Origin: a virus
Virus record (IMG/VR): IMGVR_UViG_3300024236_000331
Span: 1 to 31,305 of that record
Direction: 5' to 3' (one strand)
DNA length: 31,305 nucleotides
Shown: one piece after another, positions 1-7,714 of the stretch
Layout of the letters: the number at the start of each line of letters is the position of its first letter
Numbering within the stretch: position 1 is the stretch's first letter
The notes under the pieces: generated by a model
The model's database searches: none
Told to the model about the DNA's origin: nothing
What the model saw: only the letters and a program-made list of their open reading frames with translations
Position numbers and translations under genes: made by a program

Positions 1-54
1 ATCAAAGCAACGAAGTGAGATATGACTTTTATTCGCCCAATCGTGCTATTGACG

Positions 55-729
55 TTAGACGCTGGTAATCCCTTCAACATCAACAGGCGAACCTGTGGCT
101 TGCCATTGTTGAATTTGTTGATGTATGTACTTGTGGTTGTGTGGGTGAAAATGGTTGACTCTGGCATCAACACCTGCTCCGTTGTAGCTGGGATCATCCA
201 GTTTGCTCAACTGCATCAATCCCACACTGGGTACAGTGATGTTGGGTACACACAGTTGTAGTGTGTCATTGAGCAGTGTTAGTGCTGGCCAATACAACAC
301 TTGTCTAAAATGATGTGCTAGTACACTGATTGCACCCAAGTACATAATCTGTCTATTCTGCTGCCAACTGTCTGTCATGTACCAGTCTACTGCGTTTCTA
401 GCAAACTGTTGACTCTTGTGTCTTATCTCACCACTGGCTATTCTACTGAGATGCACTTGCTCGCTGGGCTGTTTGTAGCAGTTGAGATCCAAACGTTCTA
501 TACTACTGCTAACAAATATTAGATCAGTGTGTTTGGTGTTGTTGTGCAGTATGTAGTTGGTTAGTTGGTTGAGACTCCAATCAGGTCCAGTTCCACTAGC
601 AGCTAGGTTATCCACAGTGTTGTGTTGTTTCAATAGTTGTGGCCAAGCAGTATCCCAACTGATCTTTCCATCGTCTGTGGGCCACAATGGATCTACAAAG
701 CTGTCTCCAAATACTGCAACTTTATTCAT
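55..729 (-). CDS. SGNH/GDSL-type hydrolase-like protein
   Basis: A 224-residue protein that begins with a typical SGNH block I: GDSF at residues 8-11, with Ser10 as the expected nucleophile. Near the C-terminus is a His-rich stretch with HPHNH around residues 195-200, where these enzymes carry the catalytic His. A middle segment with AASGTG resembles the oxyanion-hole block. Family members are esterases or lipases acting on acyl or acetyl groups, often on polysaccharides, which would suit a phage with a large sugar module; that substrate is inference. Its ATG lies inside the last codons of the helicase gene (8-base overlap), so it is co-transcribed with gp41. No signal peptide is seen. It could instead be a virion-associated or inactive family member. 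Confidence 0.6.
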   Translation of the reverse strand: MNKVAVFGDSFVDPLWPTDDGKISWDTAWPQLLKQHNTVDNLAASGTGPDWSLNQLTNYILHNNTKHTDLIFVSSSIERLDLNCYKQPSEQVHLSRIASGEIRHKSQQFARNAVDWYMTDSWQQNRQIMYLGAISVLAHHFRQVLYWPALTLLNDTLQLCVPNITVPSVGLMQLSKLDDPSYNGAGVDARVNHFHPHNHKYIHQQIQQWQATGSPVDVEGITSV

Positions 730-2152
730 TGCCTAGTTGACCTAAGAAACTTCTTAGTGCTGTACTGTCTGCTTCTGCACGTATCTTTCCAACATTGCTG
801 CCTTTGTTGGGCTCGTCTGATTCAGTGTTGTTGCTGTTGTTGCGTTGTATTTGACTGAGTACATTGTTGCCACTGGTTTGTGAATTTGCACCGCTATAGT
901 CGTCTTCACCATCTTCACCTAAGTCTTCAATGCGTAGTGTGTCCAAGTTAAAGCCTAGATCAATCTTTTGTCCTACGCCACTACTGTTACGTGTCTTCAT
1001 CAACTGTAGTTGATAGCGTCCACGTTCACGCATAGCTCTACTTGTAAAGATACCAAACACATTGTCTGCTGTTTGAATCTTACTAAGTCCACCACTGATG
1101 TGCGAGTGATCAAATTCAATCTCTTCCACAGCACCACGATTCAACTGTGCCGCTGTAACAAACACTGTGTTCAATTCCATTGCTAGGTTACGTAGCTCTT
1201 CACTTACGTACTTGTCTTTGATAAACAAGTTCTCTGCACTAACCTTTGTACCGGCTGGCATCAACAAGTCCAAGTAGTCAATCAGTAGTACGTCTACCTT
1301 CTTGCCTGTTTTAATCTCATACTCTTTGATGTAACTGCGTACATCATTTGCTGTCTTGCCCGATGGCATATACTTGACTTGGAATGCACCTGACTTCTTG
1401 CCAATAATCTTAACCTTCATCTCAACATCGTCAATGCTCTTAAACACATCACGACTTGGAATGCCTGTGGTCATACTATCAAGTCTCATACTAACTAGAC
1501 TCTCCGCAAGCTCTAGTGTCAAGTAGATCACGTTCAAGCCTTTCTCAGCCATGTTAACACCAATGTTAGCAAGGAACAAACTCTTACCTGCACCTGAGCC
1601 ACCTGCAAAGATATTCAGCTCGCCTCTGTTAAAGCCGCCAAACAGTTTCTTATCCATAGCTGGCCAGCCTGTGCTTACCTGTCCGTTAGTACTCTTAATG
1701 CCTTCTAGTCTTGCTCTTGGATCAGCATAGTAGTCTGTACCCAAGTCTTTTTGCAAGCCAATCTGTACAGCCTTCTTTACTAGATCCTCACATGCACCAT
1801 AGTCGCCATTCTCTAACAAGTCAGCACTCTTTAGGATTGCCGCTTCTAATGCTTTGTGTTTACTAAACGTTTCAAACTCTGCTAGTAACCAATCATAGTG
1901 ATTCTCTTGTAACTTCCCCGGATCTTTTAAATTAACGTCAGTTGCTGCATTAATCATATCAAACGTAGGCAATGCATTGTGTTCACTAACATAGTTGTTT
2001 AAAAACTCTGCAGGTGCTTTTAGTCTTCTATCAAAACTATCTGGATCAAACACAGCCTGACAACGTACAAAGCTCTCAGCATCGCTCATCATCATTTCTA
2101 GATATACTTTTTGTATATCGTATCCATAGTCTGTGTTTTGTCTAGTGCTCAT
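722..2152 (-). CDS. 41: Replicative DNA helicase, T4 gp41-like (DnaB family)
   Basis: A 476-residue DnaB/RecA-fold helicase that unwinds DNA at the phage fork and works with the primase encoded at 4747-5727. An N-terminal helical domain (about residues 1-140) precedes the ATPase domain. Walker A GGSGAGKS is at about 184-191, Walker B LLIDYLDLL near 290, and a QLNRG stretch matches the DnaB Q-containing motif H4. The C-terminal tail is acidic and Asn/Ser-rich. Length matches T4 gp41 (475). GGAAG lies just upstream of the ATG, and a consensus sigma70-type promoter sits in the leader. The SGNH gene follows with an overlap. Confidence 0.93.
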   Translation of the reverse strand: MSTRQNTDYGYDIQKVYLEMMMSDAESFVRCQAVFDPDSFDRRLKAPAEFLNNYVSEHNALPTFDMINAATDVNLKDPGKLQENHYDWLLAEFETFSKHKALEAAILKSADLLENGDYGACEDLVKKAVQIGLQKDLGTDYYADPRARLEGIKSTNGQVSTGWPAMDKKLFGGFNRGELNIFAGGSGAGKSLFLANIGVNMAEKGLNVIYLTLELAESLVSMRLDSMTTGIPSRDVFKSIDDVEMKVKIIGKKSGAFQVKYMPSGKTANDVRSYIKEYEIKTGKKVDVLLIDYLDLLMPAGTKVSAENLFIKDKYVSEELRNLAMELNTVFVTAAQLNRGAVEEIEFDHSHISGGLSKIQTADNVFGIFTSRAMRERGRYQLQLMKTRNSSGVGQKIDLGFNLDTLRIEDLGEDGEDDYSGANSQTSGNNVLSQIQRNNSNNTESDEPNKGSNVGKIRAEADSTALRSFLGQLGNE

Positions 2153-2211
2153 TCTTTGCTTCCGTAATATGAGATTGCGCTTTTACTTGTCCACATGTCT
2201 TACAATATCTT

Positions 2212-2239
2212 ATTATAACACAAAACTTGTGATTGTCAA
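2212..2239 (-). promoter_or_regulatory. sigma70-type promoter for gp41
   Basis: On the minus strand TTGACA (2234-2239) and TATAAT (2212-2217) are separated by 16 bases, both hexamers matching the consensus fully. It lies in the 141-base non-coding gap between the SufT-like gene and gp41. The predicted start is near 2205, giving a leader of about 50 bases that contains the gp41 ribosome binding site. Confidence 0.85.
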
Positions 2240-2293
2240 ACTCAATTATTTGTTTGTTTTCTGTTTGTATTACATTGTTGCAACATCCGTGCA

Positions 2294-2593
2294 TTAATAC
2301 CAGCCCATTAACATTCTAGTTTCTTCAGGTACCATTTCAACACTAAACGGCGGATCAAATACTAGTTCTCTATTTACTGTTTCAACGCCGTTTAGTCCAC
2401 CTACTGCTTCTTCAATGCCTTCGCATATCTCGTCAGCAAACGGACACATCATACTTGTTAGTGTGTGTTTAACGTGTACATGTGTACCTTCGCAATGTAC
2501 TTCGTAAATCAACCCAAGATCCTGTACACTTAGGCTTACTTCAGGATCGTATACTTCTCGTAATGCTTCTCTTACTGCTTCTTCTGTAATCAT
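2294..2593 (-). CDS. MIP18/SufT/PaaD-like (DUF59) Fe-S assembly protein
   Basis: A 99-residue protein with the DUF59 pattern: an N-terminal helix, the YDPEVSLSVQDLGLIYEV segment (about 16-32; family form YDPEIP-V-DLGLIY), a T-x-x-x-CP segment with Cys50 (family T-PGCP, here TSMMCP), and a C-terminal VELVFDPPF-like stretch (here ELVFDPPFSVEMV). Cellular relatives help deliver or mature iron-sulfur clusters. In a phage it may support an Fe-S or Fe(II) enzyme, perhaps the carbamoyltransferase or oxygenases nearby; that is inference. Its ATG overlaps the TGA of the carbamoyltransferase gene (ATGA), so it closes the primase operon. The family assignment is good, the partner unknown. Confidence 0.82.
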   Translation of the reverse strand: MITEEAVREALREVYDPEVSLSVQDLGLIYEVHCEGTHVHVKHTLTSMMCPFADEICEGIEEAVGGLNGVETVNRELVFDPPFSVEMVPEETRMLMGWY

Positions 2594-4077
2594 GTGAATA
2601 CCTTTACTCCGTAGTGTGCTTCAAACTCTTTTGCTTGTTCTACTGTGTTTACCATAGGTTTACCTTTGATGTTAAGGCTAGTGTTTAATAGTATAGGGCA
2701 GCCAGTCTCTTCATACCAACGCTCTAGCAGTTTTCTAAAGCCCACGCTTTCATTTGCAGAAACTGTCTGTACCCTACTGGTGCCATCCCCGTGGATGATT
2801 GCAGGTAGTCCAGGATCCGTGCAAGTTGAAGTGTATTGCATGAAGGGGCTGACATATCCGTCGAAATAGGCAGAGGCATGCTCTTCGAGGATCGCTGGAG
2901 CAAAGGGTCTGAACTTCTGTCTACGCTTGATGGTATTGACTCGGTCTTTAATGTCAGTGCCTCGGGGGTCTGCAAGTAAGGAGCGGTGTCCAAAAGCTCT
3001 GGGCCCGAACTCTGCTCTACCATTGGCAACACCGCAAATACCAGTAGTAAGCAACTCATGTAGAACTTCTTCAACGGGATAATCTCCTTCTATTTCGTAG
3101 CCTGTATACACATGTGGCATAGGCATAAACTCTTTCCTATGCGCTAGTACAGCACCTATAGCTGACCCTGCATCACCCGGGTTGGGCATAATCCATACAT
3201 CGTTCCAATCACTCTTGATAGTGCCGTTTGCACTACAGTTTAGAGCACACCCTCCCATCAACACTAGGTTACCCGATGGTGATTTCCATCTAGCCCAGTT
3301 GCTGATGTACTTCAATATGTACGCATATATTCCTTGCACAGCAGCCGCTATGTCAAACATGTCTTGCTCTGTGGTAAGGTCTGGGCGCCACCACTGACAC
3401 CCCCTATGCAAGTTGTGCTTGAGCTTGACAGTAGGCTTGTTGAAAAATATTTGTTTGAGGCTATCGTCGTCAAGGGGGTGAAAAAATTCTTCTAGTATTT
3501 CGTTAAAGAACCTTAGGGGGTCGCCATATGCTGCCATGCCCATAAGGATATATTCGTCTTCCTGTGGCTTTAGTCCCAGTCTTTGTGTGAACGCTGAATA
3601 CCATAGTCCCACGGAGTGCGGATACGTTTGTCTATAGATACGTTTGAGTCCTTGGTCGTCTCCGTTCCAAATGGTGAGTGTATCAAACTCTCCAATACTG
3701 TCAATACAAACAACAGTGGCTTCTGTAAAAGGACTAGTATAAAAACCGGCAGCAGCATGGGCAAGGTGATGATCAGTATAGCGAATAGGAGCAGATATAC
3801 CATACTGTCGAAGATAACGATTAACATTATTTTCGGCCAGCCGAAGTCCTTGTCCAGCTCGAATCTGTCTAAGAGTTTTTCTAAAGGGTCTTTCGTACCA
3901 AATAACTTCATCTGGTTCTCCGTATTGTTTAGCGTAATCAATCAACGCTGTATTTAAGTGTGCATCATTCTTAACACCACTAAATCGTTCACTGTGACTA
4001 GCAAACTCTAGTCCGTCGTTTGTGAACACTGCTAGTGCTGCATCGTGACTGTTTGCACTGATTCCCCATGTAATCAT
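2590..4077 (-). CDS. Carbamoyltransferase, NodU/CmcH/TobZ family
   Basis: A 495-residue protein with the two-domain plan of this family. The N-terminal Kae1-like part has the HHLAHAA metal-binding segment (103-109), a DSIGEFDT phosphate-loop segment and MGGCALN (274-280). The C-terminal YrdC-like part has EFGPRAFGHRSLLADPR (356-372) and an NTSLNIKGKP segment. Family enzymes use carbamoyl phosphate and ATP to make a carbamoyladenylate and move the carbamoyl group to a hydroxyl, usually on a sugar. It is somewhat shorter than many cellular members. The target here could be a surface sugar or a hydroxylated DNA base; nothing in the sequence decides this. Start and stop overlap both neighbours by ATGA. 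Confidence 0.88.
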   Translation of the reverse strand: MITWGISANSHDAALAVFTNDGLEFASHSERFSGVKNDAHLNTALIDYAKQYGEPDEVIWYERPFRKTLRQIRAGQGLRLAENNVNRYLRQYGISAPIRYTDHHLAHAAAGFYTSPFTEATVVCIDSIGEFDTLTIWNGDDQGLKRIYRQTYPHSVGLWYSAFTQRLGLKPQEDEYILMGMAAYGDPLRFFNEILEEFFHPLDDDSLKQIFFNKPTVKLKHNLHRGCQWWRPDLTTEQDMFDIAAAVQGIYAYILKYISNWARWKSPSGNLVLMGGCALNCSANGTIKSDWNDVWIMPNPGDAGSAIGAVLAHRKEFMPMPHVYTGYEIEGDYPVEEVLHELLTTGICGVANGRAEFGPRAFGHRSLLADPRGTDIKDRVNTIKRRQKFRPFAPAILEEHASAYFDGYVSPFMQYTSTCTDPGLPAIIHGDGTSRVQTVSANESVGFRKLLERWYEETGCPILLNTSLNIKGKPMVNTVEQAKEFEAHYGVKVFT

Positions 4078-4640
4078 AGTAACTGTAATACCTCTTCGGC
4101 ACCATTAGCAACATTCATTTGCCATGTGTCTGCTTGATGAGGAGTACCTACGTAGTCAGTTATGTATTTATAACATGTAAACTGTACATTCATACGCTTA
4201 CATACATGTGCAATAGCATATGCTTCCATGTCAACTACTTCAATATTGTTTTCTACTAGCCAAGGTTCAAGCTCGTGTACAAACTGATCACCTGTTCCTA
4301 GTGTAAGACTAGGCGTCATGTCAGGCGAAAAGTCCAAGTAAGGTAGGCCCGCTTCAAATGGCGTAACGCCTCTTGGTGCTTGTGGCTCTGCGTTCATATC
4401 ACGCTGTACAAACTTTGTAATACGATGCATACCTGTTAACTCAGGTAAACATGACCCTACAGTACCGTAGTTGTATACTTCAGGATGAAATCCTAAACTG
4501 TGTGCTTCTGCAATAGCTTGTGTTGCTGCAAACGCAGCATTAACTTTGCCCACACCTGTATACACTACTTTATAATCATTGGGTGCTTGTTTATAAGGAA
4601 GCTCTGCTTCAAGTGCTACTAATAATATACGATATCTCAT
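4074..4640 (-). CDS. MTA/SAH nucleosidase-like (PNP/UDP family)
   Basis: A 188-residue nucleosidase-like protein, shorter than the roughly 230 residues of bacterial MTAN. It keeps the three expected catalytic elements: a Glu in the N-terminal ALEAEL segment, VVDMEAYAIAHVC (the MEA-x-AIAHVC signature) and ITDYVG with the Asp. The enzyme cleaves adenine from methylthioadenosine or S-adenosylhomocysteine. A plausible role is to clear SAH made by the phage's methyltransferases, or to recycle adenine; this is inference. The ATG overlaps the stop of the 35-residue gene upstream and the stop overlaps the carbamoyltransferase ATG. A related nucleoside phosphorylase activity cannot be excluded. Confidence 0.8.
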   Translation of the reverse strand: MRYRILLVALEAELPYKQAPNDYKVVYTGVGKVNAAFAATQAIAEAHSLGFHPEVYNYGTVGSCLPELTGMHRITKFVQRDMNAEPQAPRGVTPFEAGLPYLDFSPDMTPSLTLGTGDQFVHELEPWLVENNIEVVDMEAYAIAHVCKRMNVQFTCYKYITDYVGTPHQADTWQMNVANGAEEVLQLL

Positions 4641-4744
4641 TTGTATATAAACGGGTCCTTCTTGCGTAGTTCTTTTAGACGTTTTCTAAAACGTATTTCA
4701 TCTCTAATACGTGTATAAGGCCATGTAATAATATTCCAAATCAT
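4637..4744 (-). CDS. 35-residue basic conserved-type small protein
   Basis: A short open frame of 36 codons starting at ATG 4744 and ending in a TGA that overlaps the ATG of the nucleosidase gene. The product begins MIWNIITWPYTRIRDEI and ends in KKDPFIYK; it is rich in Arg and Lys with a hydrophobic, Trp-containing N-terminus, so it may touch membrane or nucleic acid. Marine T4-like phages carry similar tiny proteins, as far as I recall. It fills exactly the gap between the primase stop and the next gene, which supports translation. Function unknown. Confidence 0.68.
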   Translation of the reverse strand: MIWNIITWPYTRIRDEIRFRKRLKELRKKDPFIYK

Positions 4745-4746
4745 TT

Positions 4747-5727
4747 TTAAGTAAACCATTTTTTTGCTTTCAATCTAATCTTTAATGTGCCACTTTCGGC
4801 AGCATTTGCTATACTGTATAATGTGTATAGTCTGCCATATCTTTGTACAGCATCTCCTACATCATTTATATCTAAGTCCCAGTCTGGTAAACTAACATGC
4901 CATCCTAGTTCGATAGCTTGCTCAACCAACTTACTACCAGCTTTGTCTCTGTCTGGTACAACTATAACATCTTTATTTAATCGATTAAGTAGTAATGCCT
5001 GTGCATCATTGATCTCACTACCGCCTAGCGCACATCCATCTACGTGGATAGCATCTACTTGTCCTTCACACAGGATAACAAAAACTTTGTTGTAGCCTTG
5101 TTCATCTAGTCCGTATACAAATCCAGGTTGTGTTTCTGTGAGATACTTGGGCTTCTTATCTGCTGCAACAGTTCTAGCAGTCCAGCCTACAATACGTTTC
5201 TCATAGTAAAACGGAATAATAAGTCTATCTCTATATGCTAGACTAGGGCTCCAATAGTAATCTGTGTCATCTAAGTTTAGTTGTCTTGAAGACATATACT
5301 CTAGTATAGCCATGCTAAACTTGTTGAAGTCTTTTATATCTGTAATCTTTACAGCATCTGGTGGCAGCGGCACAGTTTCAAATGTAGGCAGTTCTATCTT
5401 GCGCTCTGCAACTTCTACACCTTCGTTTATACGCATCACATCAAATGTTAGCTTAGTTATTGTATCGTCACTGCAATTGAGCCACTGTAGAAGCTTACGT
5501 AGCTTGTATGACACTGGCCTGCCTGGCTGCCAACTTGCTTTGTATCCGCAGTTGAAGCAGTGGTAGCTTACTGTGTCTCCTTCAGAGATAAGTCCTCCGC
5601 GACCACGTTTGTCTGCACTATCGCCGTTATGATGACAGCAGGGTGCATTGAAGCTGGTCCAACCACTGGGTGTAGTTTTACGCTTACCAGGCAGGTGTGC
5701 TGTTATTGTGTCAGATACAATACTCAT
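4747..5727 (-). CDS. 61: DNA primase, T4 gp61-like
   Basis: A 326-residue primase. The N-terminus holds a zinc ribbon, CCHHN (about 30-34) followed by CFNC (about 57-60), as in DnaG-type primases. The middle has a TOPRIM-like core: ILCEGQVDAI (the conserved Glu) near 218-227 and VVPDRDKAG (the DxD) near 255-263. It makes RNA primers for lagging-strand synthesis with gp41. The gene opens an operon that continues into the 35-residue protein, nucleosidase, carbamoyltransferase and SufT-like genes. No Shine-Dalgarno sequence precedes the ATG; a perfect promoter ends only 6 bases upstream, so the mRNA is predicted to be leaderless. Confidence 0.9.
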   Translation of the reverse strand: MSIVSDTITAHLPGKRKTTPSGWTSFNAPCCHHNGDSADKRGRGGLISEGDTVSYHCFNCGYKASWQPGRPVSYKLRKLLQWLNCSDDTITKLTFDVMRINEGVEVAERKIELPTFETVPLPPDAVKITDIKDFNKFSMAILEYMSSRQLNLDDTDYYWSPSLAYRDRLIIPFYYEKRIVGWTARTVAADKKPKYLTETQPGFVYGLDEQGYNKVFVILCEGQVDAIHVDGCALGGSEINDAQALLLNRLNKDVIVVPDRDKAGSKLVEQAIELGWHVSLPDWDLDINDVGDAVQRYGRLYTLYSIANAAESGTLKIRLKAKKWFT

Positions 5728-5733
5728 GCTACT

Positions 5734-5761
5734 ATTATAGCATCATTGTATCTGTTGTCAA
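5734..5761 (-). promoter_or_regulatory. sigma70-type promoter for gp61, predicted leaderless start
   Basis: On the minus strand TTGACA (5756-5761) and TATAAT (5734-5739) are spaced by 16 bases. Only AGTAGC separates the -10 box from the primase ATG (5725-5727), so transcription should begin at or within a base or two of that ATG. The -35 box starts inside the stop region of the preceding structural gene. Confidence 0.82.
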
Positions 5762-6751
5762 TCAGTTTCTAACAAGTATCTTTGAAATCTTGTCTGTTGG
5801 ATTCGTTTCTGTATAAAAACGTAAGTGACTGAAAACTCCGTTAAAGTTAACATGTGATGGTTCTGTTTCTGTTCCGTCCAATGTTACTGTAGCAATATCT
5901 GCCCATGTTGTATTAAGTGTCACTTGATTTTCAAGTGTGCCTTGAACTACAATATCTCCAACAAAACTATCTGTATAAAATGCTGCTGTGTGTAATGCAA
6001 TATTACCATTAAGGCCAGGTTGTGCATCTAAACTTTCAGTACTCCAGTCTTCTGGAGATTTTTGATCACTTACAAATCCTGTTATACTGTAAGTATCCAA
6101 CGGCCCTGGAAATGCAAGTCCATCAATAAAGATAGTTCCCTTTGCTTCAAAATGTGCTTCGCTATATGTTAATGTTTTTGCACCAGTGCTGTCTACAAGA
6201 TAGATTGCATATTTTGCATATTGTTGTTTTAGATTTAATAAATCGTTTTCGGTTACATTTACAGTAAACACACCTTTTTGTGTATTTGTTTGAAAGGTAA
6301 TACTAGTGCCAGCAGCGACAGCAGCAGATGAACTTTTATTTAATGTAACCACATTGCCTACTATCGAACTTACTAAAGTATTACGTTTAATATTAGTTCC
6401 TGTAACAGTTTGACCAACAGCAATGCCACTAGTACTACTAAACTCTAGTGTTGTATCAGCTGCACTTTCAGCTGCACTTGTAGTTTTAGATACTACATCG
6501 TCTAAAACAGTTCCATCATGTTCAACAACTAGATTATTATTTTCATCAAACATCATAAACTTAGGCGTATATCCTTGTAGGCTAACTGGTTTCTGATCAT
6601 GGTTCTTAACTTCAAAATGTAATATGTTGTCTATACCTCGATAAACATTTAGGGTTTTTTGATACACTGGTCTATACTCCGTTATGAATCCTGCCAGATT
6701 GGCAACGATGGTAACTTGGTTCTTTGCTAAATATCTATAAGTTTTCTGCAT
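5762..6751 (-). CDS. Virion structural / tail-fibre-type protein
   Basis: A 329-residue protein rich in Thr, Ser, Val and Asn. The N-terminal 80 residues (for example LNVYRGIDNILHFEVKNHDQ and LQGYTPKFMMFD) have the feel of the BppU-type or fibre-attachment beta domain, in which a programmed value is followed by a gain such as -L-GYT-. Residues about 85-155 form a beta-repeat domain of the GIAVGQTVTG...NTLVSSI...VVTLNKS type, common in phage tail proteins. The C-terminal part continues as beta-rich sequence. Marine T4-like phages encode similar virion proteins. The gene is preceded by a late-type ATAAATA element and a weak AAGG ribosome site, which suits late expression. Confidence 0.65.
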   Translation of the reverse strand: MQKTYRYLAKNQVTIVANLAGFITEYRPVYQKTLNVYRGIDNILHFEVKNHDQKPVSLQGYTPKFMMFDENNNLVVEHDGTVLDDVVSKTTSAAESAADTTLEFSSTSGIAVGQTVTGTNIKRNTLVSSIVGNVVTLNKSSSAAVAAGTSITFQTNTQKGVFTVNVTENDLLNLKQQYAKYAIYLVDSTGAKTLTYSEAHFEAKGTIFIDGLAFPGPLDTYSITGFVSDQKSPEDWSTESLDAQPGLNGNIALHTAAFYTDSFVGDIVVQGTLENQVTLNTTWADIATVTLDGTETEPSHVNFNGVFSHLRFYTETNPTDKISKILVRN

Positions 6752-6773
6752 CGGCGGGACCTTTTTTATATAA

Positions 6774-6782
6774 GTATTTATG
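6774..6782 (-). promoter_or_regulatory. T4-type late promoter candidate for the structural gene
   Basis: CATAAATAC on the minus strand resembles the T4-like late -10 element TATAAATA. It lies 22 bases before the ATG of the virion-type gene, with AAAAAAGG between. T4 late promoters have no -35 box and none is seen here. Confidence 0.5.
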
Positions 6783-6784
6783 GT

Positions 6785-7156
6785 ATGTTATTAAAAGATA
6801 TTGAACAAAAATTTCCTTTCTTAAGTGTAGTAGCATATGGCGGCAATGAATATGTAGGAATTATTGTTAATCAAGATGTAACAGTAACAACAATGTATCT
6901 ATATACTAAACTCAAAACACCAGAACACAAAGAGTTAATGATTGAACTTGGAGAAATATGGTGGTGGGAATCAAATAGAATGATTCCTATTAATATTTTC
7001 TTACGTAAAGAAATAAATGATATTAACTATAGTTTAATGACTATGAATACCAAAGATGTTAAAGTTATTGTTGGACCGTGTGTTAATCTAAATAACCTAA
7101 CTATAAAACGTATTAAACGTAAAAGCGTTCAAGTTATGCGGAAGCCTGCTCGTTAA
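6785..7156 (+). CDS. Conserved-type hypothetical protein, plus strand
   Basis: A 123-residue protein of unknown function, one of only two convincing plus-strand genes. It is a mixed alpha/beta, soluble-looking sequence with a striking GEIWWWESNRMIPINIFL segment (about 57-74) and a very basic C-terminus (IKRIKRKSVQVMRKPAR), so nucleic acid binding is possible. Codon use is AT-rich as in its neighbours. The gene diverges from the structural gene and converges with the mini-DnaE gene, whose last 23 bases it overlaps. I see no clear ribosome site before the ATG. The segment resembles small regulators only in size; no family is recognised. Confidence 0.72.
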   Translation: MLLKDIEQKFPFLSVVAYGGNEYVGIIVNQDVTVTTMYLYTKLKTPEHKELMIELGEIWWWESNRMIPINIFLRKEINDINYSLMTMNTKDVKVIVGPCVNLNNLTIKRIKRKSVQVMRKPAR

Positions 7157-7706
7157 GTTGTTCGCATATTAAGTTTACATGTACAACACAGGATAATGCG
7201 TATGCTACAGCATGTGCTTTCTTAAAATAGTAACTGCCGTCTTCAGGCTTCTTCCAAACTTCTTCGAATATCGTTTGCCATGTTTCGTTGGCAAGATGCC
7301 TCTTCGCAGGCCGAATTATCGCTAGTGTCGCTGCTAACTGTTCTACCGAAGTAGGTTTCAATTGCTGCAATAGTTCGCTGTGCCCGTTTAGATGAAAAAC
7401 TTGATCTGAAAAATCCTTGTGTTCTAGTAGTTGCCATAACGGTTGTTTCTCCATTAGCTCAGTTAAATGTTTCTCGTTGCGTACACCTTTATAGATACTT
7501 ACGTTAAGAAAGTCTAGTTTAAAGTAGCCACGCTCTTCTGCGGTCTTATGTTCGATTGTAGATAAGTTGTCTATAGGGTTGTGTGGAACTTCGGTTGCAT
7601 ACACACCAGTGTTATGCTTCTTACCTGTATCTAGTTTTGCCACACGATGCTTGAGTTGAGAAAGTATAATATCTCTATCAGCAAAGTCAATGTCAATATC
7701 CGGCAT
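7134..7706 (-). CDS. Miniature DnaE-like (DNA polymerase III alpha motif) protein
   Basis: A 190-residue protein that carries, in the order found in C-family polymerases, PDIDIDF (2-8), a KKHNTGVYATEVPHNPI segment (29-45; DnaE: RH-x-x-HAAGVVI...PL), GYFKLDFLNV (60-69; DnaE: GL-K-DFLGL), VFHLNGHSELLQQLKPTSVE (103-122; DnaE: GVFQ...LLR-LKPT-FEDL) with IIRPA (130-134; DnaE: LYRPG), and FKKAHAVAYAL (161-171; DnaE: FNKSHAVAYAL). All three Asp positions of the C-family active site have counterparts. Full DnaE is about 1100 residues, so the spacings are heavily compressed and the PHP, beta-binding and OB parts are absent. AGGA lies 6 bases before the ATG. Whether it polymerises DNA or only binds it is unknown; marine T4-like phages seem to carry relatives labelled hypothetical. 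Confidence 0.8.
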   Translation of the reverse strand: MPDIDIDFADRDIILSQLKHRVAKLDTGKKHNTGVYATEVPHNPIDNLSTIEHKTAEERGYFKLDFLNVSIYKGVRNEKHLTELMEKQPLWQLLEHKDFSDQVFHLNGHSELLQQLKPTSVEQLAATLAIIRPAKRHLANETWQTIFEEVWKKPEDGSYYFKKAHAVAYALSCVVHVNLICEQLNEQASA

Positions 7707-7714
7707 ATTCTATC

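Noticed and set aside
1-54. Possible start of a gene just before the window edge (minus strand frame reading IKVISHFVAL)
   Set aside because: Only 18 codons are visible, with no ATG, GTG or TTG start and the rest outside the window, so it cannot be judged.
2724-3074. 116-codon minus-strand frame inside the carbamoyltransferase gene
   Set aside because: Out-of-frame shadow of a strongly supported gene; no family motifs and odd composition.
3570-3957. Overlapping open frames on both strands in the carbamoyltransferase gene
   Set aside because: Both are shadows; the carbamoyltransferase frame has all family motifs.
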